64,000 nt of DNA from UBA9647 sp963739335 (GTDB lineage: Bacteria; Bacteroidota; Ignavibacteria; UBA10030). The stretch is taken from NCBI GenBank assembly GCA_963739335.1, contig CAVUAC010000085.1:3540-67539 (forward strand), given 5' to 3'. A program made the position numbers and the translations under genes. Under the pieces are notes generated by a model. It was given only the letters and a program-made list of their open reading frames with translations. It was not told the origin of the DNA and ran no database searches. Each line of letters opens with the position of its first letter. The stretch's first letter is position 1. Shown here in pieces: positions 26,852 through 37,276 of this stretch.

Positions 26852-27397
26852 ATGTTAATTGACCTGCTCATTCTGTTCCCGCTGATCTCATTTGGGGCAC
26901 TTGGCTTTCGCGATGGATCCGTGCGTAAACTCGTGTCGATTGTCGTCGTCATCATAACGATGTTTCTTGGTCAGTTCCTCATGCATGACATCGGCGACTA
27001 TCTGAGGGAGAATCTGCGCGTGCAATCAGCGACAGCGCCCCAAATGGCGTTCTTCATGATTTTCTTCATAATGTTTTTTCTTCAGGCGGTACTCTACAAA
27101 TTCCTCACGGATAGCTACAAGATCGGCGGGATCGTTGATCGAGTTATTGGATCGGTCATCGGTCTGGTACAAGGGATTATCGTCATCAGCGTCGTGATTT
27201 TTGTCCTGACGATGTCCGGCCCTCCTGGTCGCAAAACAATTTGGGATTCCCGTCTCTATCAACCGACCGCATCGGTTGCTCCAGGGATTATGGACTTTTT
27301 CTCAAATCTGTTCGGCAGCGCAAAGGCCTCAATCGAAAGCCTGACCTCACCCGACAAAGGCAAGGTCGATTCCACCCTCAAGGCTCCGCAGCAGTGA
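26852..27397 (+). CDS. CvpA-family inner membrane protein
   Basis: 181 residues with four membrane helices (~2-18, 25-42, 65-85, 103-123) and the family start ID.LILFPLISFGALGFRDGSVRKL. A soluble C-terminal tail follows. CvpA proteins are linked to colicin V production and envelope integrity. It sits between yqeY and mutS2 on one strand with gaps of 2 and 15 bases, a common order in Bacteroidota-like genomes. Confidence 0.88.
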   Translation: MLIDLLILFPLISFGALGFRDGSVRKLVSIVVVIITMFLGQFLMHDIGDYLRENLRVQSATAPQMAFFMIFFIMFFLQAVLYKFLTDSYKIGGIVDRVIGSVIGLVQGIIVISVVIFVLTMSGPPGRKTIWDSRLYQPTASVAPGIMDFFSNLFGSAKASIESLTSPDKGKVDSTLKAPQQ

Positions 27398-27412
27398 GGA
27401 CCGAGATCCCTC

Positions 27413-29752
27413 ATGGCTGACTTCGCCACGGCAATACGCAAGCTAGAATTCGACAAGGTCCTTGAGCGACTTCAGCAGCTCGTGTCGTCGGAGCCGGCTC
27501 GTGATTTAGCGGCACACCTTGTACCGATGACGGACACTGCGTCCATTCAGCTGGAGCTGCGGCGTGTTTCAGAAGCCAAGGAACTTCTCATCCTGGAGGG
27601 AGCCGCTCCGCTTGATGGGATCAAGGACGTTCTGCCCGCTCTCAGGCGATCCGCCATCGAAAATCACATCCTTACAAGTCGCGAACTCCTCGACATTGCA
27701 TCCACGCTCCGGGCGTCGAGGCTGCTCGCCACGTTTGTCGCAAAACGCCAGAAGAGCTATCCAGAACTCGGCGTGATGGCGGCAGGGCTCTTCAGCGACA
27801 AGGTCCTGGAGTACAATATCCTGGAGTGCATCGACGAGGAAGGACGAATTCGCGATTCGGCAAGCAAGGATCTTCGCCGCATTCGGCAGGATATGATTTC
27901 AACCGCGGACATTCTGCGTAAGCGGCTTTCGTCAATCCTCAAGCGTGTCTCGGAGAATGACTTCCTGCAGGAAGAGATTGTCACCACGCGCGATGGCAGG
28001 ATGGTTGTGCCGGTCAAAACCGAGCACAAGAATCATGTCCCCGGTTTCATTCACTCGAGTTCTGCCAGCGGGGCAACGGTGTTCATTGAGCCAGCCGAAA
28101 CGCTGGACCTCAACAATACGCTCACCGAGTTGCAGCTTGCGGAGCAACGTGAAATCGCACGAATCCTCGGTGAGCTGACGACGCAGGTCAAAGAGATTCG
28201 GCCGAACTTTGAGCCGACACTGTCGACGCTCGCTGGCCTTGACCTTGTCTTTGCCAAAGCAAAGTATTCCATCGAGATCCTTGGCAATCCGCCTCTGATT
28301 TCAAATGAAATGCGAATTCGCTTGTTCCAAGCTCGACACCCTGTGTTGCTCCAGCGCCACAAACGCGAAGAGGTTATACCGCTCGATCTGGAACTTGGAG
28401 AAAATGTTCGGACGCTGGTCATCACAGGGCCCAATGCGGGTGGGAAGAGCGTTGCGATGAAGAACATCGGCCTGCTCGCTCTCTGCGCTCAATCGGGCAT
28501 GCACATTCCTGCAGCTCCCGAGTCGGAATTATGCGTCTTCGATAAGATCTTTGTGGATATCGGCGATGAGCAGTCAATCGAAAACGATTTGAGTAGCTAT
28601 AGCTCACATCTCCTGCGTATGCGCGATATCCTCCGCGGTGCAGACTCTCAGAGCCTGGCACTTCTCGACGAGATCGGCGCCGGCACTGATCCTGCAGAAG
28701 GAGGAGCCCTGGCGGCTTCAATTCTCTCCGCTCTTACGAAATGCGGTTCCATGACAATCGCGACGACGCACCATGGAATGTTGAAAGCTTTCGCCCACGA
28801 AACTCCCGGGGTATCCAATGCGTCGATGGAGTTCGACCAAGAGACTCTGAAGCCCACGTACCGATTTCGATTTGGCGTCCCGGGAAGCAGCTATGCTCTG
28901 GAACTTGCCAAGCGCCTCGAGTTGCCCCCCGGCGTGATTAGTCAGGCGCGTGAATTCGTGGGTGATGAAAAAATCAAGCTGGAAAACCTTCTCGCAGAAC
29001 TGGAACGACAGTCACAAGAATATCGCGCTCAGATCAAAGATGTTTCTGCTGAACGGGATAGGCTCAACGGGCTCGTGGAGGCGTACGAACAGAAAATGAA
29101 GGCCCTCCGCGAAGAACTCAAAATCATCCGCAAACAGGCGGTTGACGAAGCGAAGGATATCGTGCAGGGAGCTCAGTCCCTCATCGAACGCGCCGTAAAA
29201 GAGATCAAGGAATCATCTGCAGAAAAAACGACGGTGCAGGCCGCCAGGGAAAGCGTTCAGAAGATGCGCAAGAAGATTGAAGAACTCACCGATACGGAAC
29301 AGACCTCAGTTGCTCAAGACCTGCAAATTGGCGACACGGTTCATGTCAAGGATGCCTCGCAGGAGGGCGAATTGGTCGAGATCAAGCCGCCGTTTGGTAT
29401 TATGCTCGTTGGGAATGCAAGGCTGAAAGTCAGGCTTGAATCGCTGCAAAAAGTCAATGCACCAAAGGCCGGATACGGAGGGAGCGAAGGTTCACTCTAC
29501 ACCCCGGAGGGAAAAACCGAGATTGATTTGCGAGGAATGCTCGGCGACGAAGCGATCACACAAGTCGAGCGCTTTCTCGACGACGCGCTGGTCGCAGGAC
29601 TTCATCGTGTCGACATTATCCACGGGAAGGGGACCGGCGCTCTCCGGAGACGCATTGGCGATTTCCTGAAAACCTATCCCCACATACGATCGTTTCGCCT
29701 CGGAGAGTGGAACGAAGGCGGCACAGGGGTGACTGTGGTGGAGCTTGAATAG
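27413..29752 (+). CDS. mutS2: Endonuclease MutS2
   Basis: 779 residues. N-terminal clamp and core, Walker A TGPNAGGKS (~337-345), Walker B LLDEIGAGTDP (~416-426), ATHHGMLKAFA, a coiled-coil (~520-640), a KOW-like segment, and a C-terminal Smr nuclease domain (~700-779) with IDLRGM and IHGKGTGALR. MutS2 suppresses recombination and rescues collided ribosomes in some bacteria. It lacks the mismatch-binding domain of MutS. Intact. Confidence 0.96.
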   Translation: MADFATAIRKLEFDKVLERLQQLVSSEPARDLAAHLVPMTDTASIQLELRRVSEAKELLILEGAAPLDGIKDVLPALRRSAIENHILTSRELLDIASTLRASRLLATFVAKRQKSYPELGVMAAGLFSDKVLEYNILECIDEEGRIRDSASKDLRRIRQDMISTADILRKRLSSILKRVSENDFLQEEIVTTRDGRMVVPVKTEHKNHVPGFIHSSSASGATVFIEPAETLDLNNTLTELQLAEQREIARILGELTTQVKEIRPNFEPTLSTLAGLDLVFAKAKYSIEILGNPPLISNEMRIRLFQARHPVLLQRHKREEVIPLDLELGENVRTLVITGPNAGGKSVAMKNIGLLALCAQSGMHIPAAPESELCVFDKIFVDIGDEQSIENDLSSYSSHLLRMRDILRGADSQSLALLDEIGAGTDPAEGGALAASILSALTKCGSMTIATTHHGMLKAFAHETPGVSNASMEFDQETLKPTYRFRFGVPGSSYALELAKRLELPPGVISQAREFVGDEKIKLENLLAELERQSQEYRAQIKDVSAERDRLNGLVEAYEQKMKALREELKIIRKQAVDEAKDIVQGAQSLIERAVKEIKESSAEKTTVQAARESVQKMRKKIEELTDTEQTSVAQDLQIGDTVHVKDASQEGELVEIKPPFGIMLVGNARLKVRLESLQKVNAPKAGYGGSEGSLYTPEGKTEIDLRGMLGDEAITQVERFLDDALVAGLHRVDIIHGKGTGALRRRIGDFLKTYPHIRSFRLGEWNEGGTGVTVVELE

Positions 29753-29779
29753 GTGTATTGCGTTGACACTCGTAAGGAT

Positions 29780-31291
29780 ATGATGACCACCCGACGGATA
29801 CAAAAACTGCTCATAGCAAACCGGGGAGAGATAGCGCTCCGAGTGATTCGTGCCTGCAAAGAACTCGGGATTGCATCCGTGGCGGTCTATTCTGACGTCG
29901 ATCGCAAATCACTCCACGTCTTGTCGGCCGATGAGGCGTATGCCCTTGGGGGATCAATACCCCGCGAGAGCTATTTGAATCAAGGCCGAATCATTGACAT
30001 TGCCAAGGCGGCAAACGCCGATGCCATTCATCCAGGCTATGGATTTCTGGCTGAGAATCCGAGCTTCGCTGACGCCGTTGTGCAAGCCGGAATTATCTTT
30101 GTCGGCCCCTCGGGATCTGCCATTCGGTCGATGGGCGACAAAACCTCGGCCCGAAAGATTGCGCGCCAACTAGGTGTCCCAACAATTAGTGGTACGCTCG
30201 AACCCCTCAAAGATGCAACGGAGGGTCTCAAGAGTGCAGCCGAGATTGGGTTTCCGGTCTTGCTCAAGGCAGTGGCAGGAGGGGGCGGCAAGGGAATGCG
30301 GGTTGTCCAGTCTGCTGAAGAGTTCGAATCATCCTATCGGATGGTACAATCAGAAGCGAAAGGGGCCTTCGGCGACGAACGGGTTTACGTCGAGAAATTC
30401 CTCGATTCTCCCCGGCACATTGAGGTGCAGATTATCGGTGATGCGTACGGAAACGTGATCCATCTTGGAGAGCGGGAATGTTCGATTCAGCGTCGTCACC
30501 AGAAGGTAATTGAGGAGTCACCATCAACCGCTGTGACGGAGGAACTGCGCCGAAAGCTCGGCGAAACTGCGGTGCTCCTTGCCAAATGCGCTCAATACGT
30601 CAATGCCGGCACAATGGAATTCCTGCTTGATTCAAGTGGAAAGTTCTGTTTTCTCGAGATGAACACACGGCTTCAGGTAGAACACCCTGTGACAGAAGAG
30701 GTCACTGGCATCGATCTTGTGAAATTGCAGATTCAGATTGCTGAGGGTTATCCGCTCTCGTACCAGCAGGAACAGGTCCGCATCCACGGGCACGCGATTG
30801 AATGCAGGATATGTGCTGAGGATCCTGAGAACGATTTCATGCCTTCAACAGGCCTTATCACGCACTATCGTCCGCCCCAGGGGCGAATCCGCGTCGAGAA
30901 CGGATTCCAGCAGGGTGACGAGCTCTCACTGTTCTATGATTCATTGATGGCAAAAGTTATCTCGTGGGGTTCAACTCGCGATGAAGCGATTGCGCGAATG
31001 CAGAGAGCGCTGTCCGATTTCTCCATAGGAGGGGTGAGCTCTACGCTTCCATTCTGCTTGTTTGTGCTTAGACATAAAGCATTCATTGATGGGCTAATAG
31101 ATATCCGCTTCGTGGAGAAGTATTTTAATCCCTCCGATCTAAGCCAGAATCTGGAGGAACGTCAACTTGCTGCAGCTGCTTCGGCCGCGTTGCTTGCGAT
31201 GAGAGACGGGAAGTCCCTAGGTCATCCAGCTGTTGGCATGCCGAGATCGTTCAACAAATGGAGGTTTAGTAGGGTGGAGAAGCTCCGTTGA
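29780..31291 (+). CDS. accC: Biotin carboxylase
   Basis: 503 residues. ATP-grasp enzyme: LLIANRGEIALRVIRA, HPGYGFLAEN, KAVAGGGGKGMR (P-loop), EKFLDSPRHIEVQ, GERECSIQRRHQK and EMNTRLQVEHPVTE. It carboxylates biotin. Because the next gene is a biotin carrier overlapping it by 4 bases (TTGA), the pair may be part of acetyl-, propionyl- or methylcrotonyl-CoA carboxylase or an oxaloacetate/pyruvate carboxylase; no carboxyltransferase is nearby. The length (~500) is longer than E. coli AccC (449) and closer to PccA-type subunits. Start ATG 29780 or 29783 rather than GTG 29753, as TAAGGA precedes it. Confidence 0.92.
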   Translation: MMTTRRIQKLLIANRGEIALRVIRACKELGIASVAVYSDVDRKSLHVLSADEAYALGGSIPRESYLNQGRIIDIAKAANADAIHPGYGFLAENPSFADAVVQAGIIFVGPSGSAIRSMGDKTSARKIARQLGVPTISGTLEPLKDATEGLKSAAEIGFPVLLKAVAGGGGKGMRVVQSAEEFESSYRMVQSEAKGAFGDERVYVEKFLDSPRHIEVQIIGDAYGNVIHLGERECSIQRRHQKVIEESPSTAVTEELRRKLGETAVLLAKCAQYVNAGTMEFLLDSSGKFCFLEMNTRLQVEHPVTEEVTGIDLVKLQIQIAEGYPLSYQQEQVRIHGHAIECRICAEDPENDFMPSTGLITHYRPPQGRIRVENGFQQGDELSLFYDSLMAKVISWGSTRDEAIARMQRALSDFSIGGVSSTLPFCLFVLRHKAFIDGLIDIRFVEKYFNPSDLSQNLEERQLAAAASAALLAMRDGKSLGHPAVGMPRSFNKWRFSRVEKLR

Positions 31292-31843
31292 CCCCAGTAA
31301 CATACACGGCAAGCATCGACAAGAGGTCTTACAGAGTCATCATTCGATCTGAACGCCAACTCGAGATCAATGGCAATCTATTCGAATATGATTTAGTTGA
31401 GCTTCGTCGCGGTTCCTTTTCGCTTGTTCTCAATGGCAAGGTATATGCGATTGAAGTGCCTGCAAATCCAGAGAACCAGTCACTCTGAGCAGCAATCCCG
31501 GAATGGCGAGCTTGGACGAACGGTCCTCCTAAGCGTCGGTGTTTCACAGTTTCAAGTGCGCGTTGATGACGAGCGATCTCTTCTCCTGAGATCCCTCTTC
31601 AAGGAGAGCCTCGCCTCAACCAGCGCTCACGTAGTCTGTGCGCCGATGCCTGGCCTGATTTCCAGAATCGAGGTTCGGGTTGCTGAGGAGGTGGAAGTCG
31701 GTAGGGGACTTCTTGTTCTCGAAGCGATGAAAATGGAAAACGAGATACGAGCACCGCATCGTGGAAAGATCCAAACAATTCACGTGGTAAAGGGGAGAGC
31801 AGTCGAAAAGGGTCAGCCACTAGTTACTATTCAGGCACTATAG
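31288..31843 (+). CDS. Biotin carrier (biotinyl-lipoyl) protein, one frameshift
   Basis: The first frame (TTG at 31288) gives a ~66-residue N-terminal part (SIDKRSYRVIIR...LNGKVYAIEV). The second frame, open to 31843, gives CAPMPGLISRIEVRVAEEVEVG, the biotinylation motif LEAMKMENEI, and a closing GQPLVTIQAL. The switch must lie between about 31455 and 31490. Repaired length ~185 residues. It accepts CO2 from the preceding biotin carboxylase. The N-terminal part resembles the carrier subunit of acyl-CoA carboxylases more than E. coli AccB. Confidence 0.85.
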
Positions 31844-31891
31844 ATTGAATGAGCTAATCCCTTCAATTGTTCAGACATAAAGTGAACTCCG

Positions 31892-34133
31892 ATGAATCAA
31901 TCTCTTAGACACAAGGAGCCCGTCGTCGACCTTGCTCTCGCGCGACCACGGCCTTACCGAGGAAGAGTACGACCGCATCCTGGCGATTCTTGGAAGAACT
32001 CCAACGTACACCGAGCTCGGAATCTACAGCGTTATGTGGAGTGAGCACTGCAGCTACAAGAACTCCATAGCCGTCCTCAAGACTCTTCCCAGGACCGGCT
32101 CACGATTACTCGTGGGTGCCGGTGAGGAAAACGCGGGCCTTGTCGACATAGGAGACGGACTCGCCGTGGCCTTCAAGATTGAGAGTCACAACCATCCATC
32201 GGCTGTTGAGCCATATCAAGGAGCTGCTACCGGCGTGGGAGGGATCTTGAGGGACATCTTCACGATGGGAGCCCGACCAATCGCTGCACTGAACTCTTTG
32301 CGGTTCGGTGACCTGTCTAATGATCGGGTCCGCTATCTCTTCAAGGGGATTGTCAAAGGAATCGGTGATTACGGAAATAGCTTCGGGGTCCCAACCGTTG
32401 CGGGTGAAGTATATTTTGATGCCTCGTACATTGGCAACCCGCTTGTCAATGCCATGGCCGTTGGCCTCGTGAAGCACAGCCAGGTCGCCCGTGCGATCGC
32501 AAAGGGAAAGGATAATCTGGTAATGATCGTTGGATCTTCAACGGGCCGTGACGGTATTCATGGTGCAACATTTGCCTCAGAGGAGATCTCGGAAAAATCG
32601 GAGGCGAAGCGACCCTCGGTGCAGGTTGGTGACCCCTTCACAGAGAAACTGCTGCTCGAGGCAACGCTGGAGGCGATTCAGGCTGGAATCATTGTGGGAA
32701 TCCAGGATATGGGAGCTGCTGGATTGACCTGTTCCAGCACGGAAATGAGCGCGAAGGGAAGGAGCGGGATGAAGCTCAATCTTGATGCCGTGCCTCTGCG
32801 TGAAGAACATATGACGAGTTATGAGATCATGCTCTCTGAGTCGCAAGAGCGCATGCTGCTCGTCGTTAAACCGGAACACGAGAACAGAATAAGAGAGATA
32901 TTTGGCCGATGGGACTTACATGCGGTGACTATTGGCGACGTGCTCGACAGTGATCGGGTGCAGATATATCAAAATGGGGAGCTCAAGGCTGATGTCCCTG
33001 CTGAGACCCTGGTACTCGGTGGCGGCGCTCCGGTCTATGTCCGGGAAACGAGGGAACCGAAATACATCGAGGAAGTACATTCCTTCGATCCATCTACGAT
33101 TCCAGCTCCAAAGGACTACAACCAAGTCCTCTTGAACCTGCTATCGTCCGCGACGATCGCGTGCAAGAAATGGGTGTATCATCAGTATGACTCAATGGTT
33201 CGGACGAACAGTATCCAAGCCAGCTATGATGCCGCGATCGTCCGGATCAAGGATTCGAGGAAGGGCCTTGTTCTGAAGACTGACTGCAATGCCCGATATG
33301 TCTACTTGAACCCTCGGAGGGGTGGACAAATCGCTGTAGCTGAGGCGGCTAGAAACGTTGCCTGTACGGGAGCTATGCCCATCGCTATAACAAATTGCCT
33401 TAACTTCGGCAATCCTTATGATCCGGAAATCTACTGGCAATTCTCCGAGGCTGTAGGGGGAATCGGTGATGCGTGTCGAATGCTCGACACGCCTGTAACG
33501 GGCGGAAACGTGAGCTTCTACAATGAGAGCCCTGACGGAGCAGTCTTGCCCACACCCGTCATTGGCATGCTGGGCGTGATCGAGGATGTAGAGAGTGCGG
33601 TTCCTTCAACATTTCAGCGTGAAGGTGACATGATCATGGTGCTTGGAAGGGATCTCGGAGAGATCGGCGGATCCGAATACCTCTTTCAGCGCACAGGGCG
33701 CATTCTCGGCGATGCTCCAGCTATGGACCTCGCAGCTGAAGCCAATCTCCAGGCTCTGTGCCGTGAACTCGCCGCACAATCCCTAATTTCTTCTGCACAC
33801 GATTGCTCGGAGGGCGGCCTTGCAGTTGCTCTCATAGAGTGCTTGTACGAGGCAAATCCTGACCTCGGCTTGTCTATGACCCGGTATCCGAGTCCCGAGC
33901 TCCGCCACGATTTTGCGCTCTTTGGCGAGACACAATCCCGAGTCACACTCAGCCTAAGTGTCGAAAACGTTGATGCCGTGCGAACCGCCGCGACATTCCG
34001 CGGCGTACAAGCTACAGTCATCGGGGAAGTCACCGGCGAGCGCACAATCCGGATAGGGAGCCACATCTCGCTGACGACGGAAACTGTACGCACCGCCTAC
34101 CGGGATGCCATCCGAAGAGCAATAGGAGAGTAG
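31892..34133 (+). CDS. purL: Phosphoribosylformylglycinamidine synthase, large subunit type (PurL)
   Basis: Fourth step of purine synthesis. Open from TTG 31932 to 34133 (733 residues). Family features: LGRTPTYTELGIYSVMWSEHCSYKNS, KIESHNHPSAVEPYQGAATGVGGI, GAAGLTCSS and HDCSEGGLAVAL. An upstream ATG at 31892 in another frame gives NQSLRHKEPVVDLALAR, the expected N-terminal extension, so a small indel near 31940 is likely. This is the ~740-residue form that works with PurQ and PurS, not the 1300-residue fused form; purQ and purS are not here. Confidence 0.93.
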
Positions 34134-34691
34134 AAGCAACGGCAGAGTGTTTTGTGTTTCGTGGTTTGCTTTAGAGGTTGCACTTTACATAATATATATT
34201 ATATGACAACTGAGACAGAAGAAAGCCGCACCCCCAACAAACTCTTCGCATCGTCCTTTTTTCAGAGCCTGATGCTCCGCTCACGCACTTCCACGGCGTA
34301 CTGCTCCCGTGGCGCTAGCACTGGCGCCGACAGATTCTACCCGCTTATCGTGAAGACGCTGTAATGGCACTGGCATACGAGCTCCTTCAGGTCGCCGCGC
34401 GTTCATGGCGTACTCAGCACCCGAGGTGCATGCACACGTCACTCACGGCGTGGAATATCCCCGACCCATCACGAACCGGCAAGACCTTCTCACTGGCCTA
34501 GTGCATCGTCCGGCTGGTTCTCTCCTTAAACGCTTGGACGGTTCCCACGGCAACAGGCCCCGGAGGGTTGGCTAGTGTCTGGCCGAAGACCCTCCGCAGT
34601 GATGCCTAGACACCCGGGGCCACGACAAGCCCCAGCCAACCCTAAATAACCTCGCGCACAAATAGACAGCGTGTCCAGTTCAAGAGAAACC
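34134..34691. other. Non-coding or degenerate region between purL and dapF
   Basis: About 560 bases without a convincing gene. It contains a perfect 14-bp AT palindrome ATAATATATATTAT (34189-34202), then GC-rich sequence with many stop codons in all frames and a strong nested inverted repeat (separate entry). A 50-codon frame from ATG 34203 has no recognisable motif. The texture differs from neighbouring genes, so a decayed mobile element or a structured RNA are both possible. It lies between convergent genes. Confidence 0.5.
34564..34643. repeat. Nested inverted repeat, possible structured RNA
   Basis: AGGGTTGGCT (34564-34573) and AGCCAACCCT (34634-34643) are perfect complements. Inside them GTGTCT (34575-34580) pairs with AGACAC (34608-34613). 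GGCCCCGG (34557-34564) could instead pair with CCGGGGCC (34614-34621), giving an alternative fold. No T run follows, so it is not a simple terminator. Confidence 0.45.
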
Positions 34692-35546
34692 TCAATGTTT
34701 ACGCGACACCCACGGCCGCGCTGGCAGCTCAACGACTCCTGTGAACAACTCCGTCGCCGGTCCTCGTAATCTGACGTTCACGAAATGATCCCCAATACAG
34801 TCGAAATTGACCCACAACGCCACCTTGCTCCTTGGGATGACTCTTATGGGAGCTCGAAGGTTCCAGACCTGAGATGCTACAAGAGCAGATGCAATTGATC
34901 CTGTCCCACATGCTAATGTTTCGTCTTCGACGCCCCGCTCGTAGGTCCGAACTGATAACGAGTTACGCCCATGCCTTTCAATGAAATTCACGTTCGTTCC
35001 CTGTGGCGCAAACTCGGCATGGTTCCGTATCGCCCGACCGATCCCAATCACGTCAGTCAAGCCCAGATCAGAACTGGCCCCCCTCAAGTCCTTGACGGGA
35101 ACAACAACGTGCGGCGACCCAGTATCGACAAAGCTCACGTTCATTGTCACCCCCTCAATCCCGATTTCCATGCCAATCTTGAGATTCCGGGCGTCCTTCA
35201 TCGCCAATTCCACCTCGCACCCCCTCACTTTTGCCCTGTAAATGTAATCCAATGCCTCAAAATCATGCGTTCTCGCCGCGAGCCTGTGCCGAACTGCATA
35301 CCAGGCGATGCAGCGACCCCCATTGCCGCACATTCCCCCGTAGCTGCCATCTGCGTTGTAGTACATCATCTTGTAGCTGGCTTTGCGGCTCTTTTCGAGC
35401 AAGAGCAATCCATCCGCCCCTATCCCCCACGTCCGATCACAAAGCAGCTTTGCAGCCCTCGACCCATCTCTGATGCGCCTCGCGCGATTGTCGATTACGA
35501 CAAAATCATTGCCAGCGCCAGTCATTTTTGTAAAACGGATTCCCAC
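34692..35546 (-). CDS. dapF: Diaminopimelate epimerase
   Basis: 284 residues. Interconverts LL- and meso-diaminopimelate for lysine and peptidoglycan synthesis. Both catalytic cysteines are present: Cys73 in GGMCGNGGRC and Cys213 in LACGTGS. Other motifs: TGAGNDFVVID at the start and GADGLL. C-terminal tail (~20 residues) is poorly conserved. It is separated from phoU by 162 bases, so probably has its own transcript. Confidence 0.95.
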   Translation of the reverse strand: MGIRFTKMTGAGNDFVVIDNRARRIRDGSRAAKLLCDRTWGIGADGLLLLEKSRKASYKMMYYNADGSYGGMCGNGGRCIAWYAVRHRLAARTHDFEALDYIYRAKVRGCEVELAMKDARNLKIGMEIGIEGVTMNVSFVDTGSPHVVVPVKDLRGASSDLGLTDVIGIGRAIRNHAEFAPQGTNVNFIERHGRNSLSVRTYERGVEDETLACGTGSIASALVASQVWNLRAPIRVIPRSKVALWVNFDCIGDHFVNVRLRGPATELFTGVVELPARPWVSRKH

Positions 35547-35708
35547 TCGCCACCTTTCTCGTGTTCTAGACGTCCGTCGCTACAAGATATCACAATTCTT
35601 TGAATTTGCAACACGGTGGGTCGTTGGAGCATAACAGAAGGGGGCTTGTTCCACCTTCCTTCAACCTCGCTGACCCAGAGTCCTTGGCAGGCAAGCAAGA
35701 ACACGGCC

Positions 35709-36386
35709 CTAGGACGTGGGTGAATCCAGATCGTAGGCATGGTGCTTGATGATTTTCGCATTCACCAAAAAGATTACATCTTCGGCAATGTTTGTCGCGT
35801 GGTCCGCGAGACGCTCGATGTGGCGCGAGATGATCATCAGGTGTGATGCCGGAGCAATGTTGTCGGGGGACTCCTTCATTTTCTCGATCATCGTTGTGAA
35901 TATCTCGCGATCGAAGCTGTCGACCACGTCGTCGGAGGTCAGAACCAGCTTTGCCTGCTCCGGATCATTGTTCACGAACGAATCAATTGAATGTTTCACC
36001 ATCTCGCGGGCAGCGTTTGCCATCCGGCGAAGCGGCGTCCTATTGACAAAGTCAGAGTATTGCAGCAATGCAGGGACCCGCTCTCCCAAATTCTTCGCGA
36101 TGTCTCCAATCCGTTCAAGCTCATTGTTGATCTTGAGTGCTGCCATCAGAAGCCGGAGGTCAATTGCCACAGGTTGAGACAATGCGAAGATGCTCATGCA
36201 TCGTTGATCGATGGCAATGTCGAATTCATCGACTTTCTTGTCCCGCTCTATCACAAAGTTTGCCAGTGACTCGTCAGCCTCTGTGATAGCTTTGACAGCA
36301 TAGTCTATCTGCTCTTCCACCAGGCTCCCCATCCGGATCAGCAGCGTTCGCAGTTGATCAAGCTCCAGTTCAAAATGTCTCGCCAT
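35709..36386 (-). CDS. phoU: Phosphate-specific transport accessory protein PhoU
   Basis: 225 residues, two three-helix PhoU repeats. The metal-binding E/DxxxD-type motifs are visible in VIERDKKVDEFD and DDVVDSFDREI. Couples PstSCAB activity to the PhoR kinase and represses the Pho response when phosphate is ample. It is 64 bases downstream of pstB and is the last gene of the pst operon. Confidence 0.96.
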   Translation of the reverse strand: MARHFELELDQLRTLLIRMGSLVEEQIDYAVKAITEADESLANFVIERDKKVDEFDIAIDQRCMSIFALSQPVAIDLRLLMAALKINNELERIGDIAKNLGERVPALLQYSDFVNRTPLRRMANAAREMVKHSIDSFVNNDPEQAKLVLTSDDVVDSFDREIFTTMIEKMKESPDNIAPASHLMIISRHIERLADHATNIAEDVIFLVNAKIIKHHAYDLDSPTS

Positions 36387-36450
36387 TCGACGTCTCCTTC
36401 AGATTGGTTTCAGGTGCCGGTGATTTGTGCACATTCGCGTTCACGACCGA

Positions 36451-37194
36451 CTAACCGAACCTGCCGGTGATGTAGTCCTCAGTTTGCCTGTTTGATGGAT
36501 TAGTGAAGATTACCTTTGTATCGGCAAACTCAATAAGTTTTCCAAGATAGAGGAAAGCCGTGCGATCGCTGACACGGGCCGCTTGCTGCATATTGTGAGT
36601 TACGATCACGATCGTGTATTGTTTCTTCAATTCGTAGATCAGCTCCTCGATCTTCGCCGTCGCGAGTGGATCGAGAGCGCTCGCCGGCTCATCCATAAGG
36701 ATCACTTCAGGATTCACTGCCAAAGTGCGGGCTATGCAAAGTCGTTGTTGTTGACCTCCCGACAAGCTGACTCCCGATTTATTGAGCGAGTCTTTTACTT
36801 CATCCCATAAGAACGATTGTTTTAGACTGCGCTCGACGATGTCGTTCAGTTGGGATTTTGGTACGCCACCATTCAGTCGCAGGCCAATCGCGACATTGTC
36901 AAAGATTGACATCGTTGGAAAAGGATTGGCCTTCTGAAACACCATCCCTACCCGCTTCCGCACAAGCACAGCGTCGGTCTCGAATATGTCCTGACCATCG
37001 ATCTCAACCTTCCCTGTCATTGTTCCACCGGCAACTTCGTGCATCCTATTGAGACACCGCAGAAAAGTGGACTTGCCACACCCCGACGGTCCAATAATTG
37101 CCAACACCTGATTTGCCGCAACATCAAGGGAAACATCGTGAAGCACCTGCACCTTGCCAAAGAATGCATTCACGCTTCTCGCCGTCATCTTCAC
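36451..37194 (-). CDS. pstB: Phosphate ABC transporter ATPase PstB
   Basis: 247 residues. Walker A GPSGCGKST (35-43), Q-loop FQKANPFP, signature LSGGQQQRLCIARTLA, Walker B ILMDEPASALDP and THNMQQAAR. The FQKxNPFP segment and LNRMHE mark PstB specifically. It powers phosphate import through PstA and PstC. Intact. Confidence 0.97.
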   Translation of the reverse strand: MKMTARSVNAFFGKVQVLHDVSLDVAANQVLAIIGPSGCGKSTFLRCLNRMHEVAGGTMTGKVEIDGQDIFETDAVLVRKRVGMVFQKANPFPTMSIFDNVAIGLRLNGGVPKSQLNDIVERSLKQSFLWDEVKDSLNKSGVSLSGGQQQRLCIARTLAVNPEVILMDEPASALDPLATAKIEELIYELKKQYTIVIVTHNMQQAARVSDRTAFLYLGKLIEFADTKVIFTNPSNRQTEDYITGRFG

Positions 37195-37276
37195 GTTTGC
37201 AGATCGCCGCTGCTCAACTGTCGTGAGACCTGGCAGAGCTGTTATTTGACTGATCAGAATCTGTTGTCATATGCAC

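Noticed and set aside
34152..34364. 70-codon plus-strand frame after purL
   Set aside because: Ser/Arg-rich translation without motif, in a region with stops in every frame and strong inverted repeats; looks like chance.
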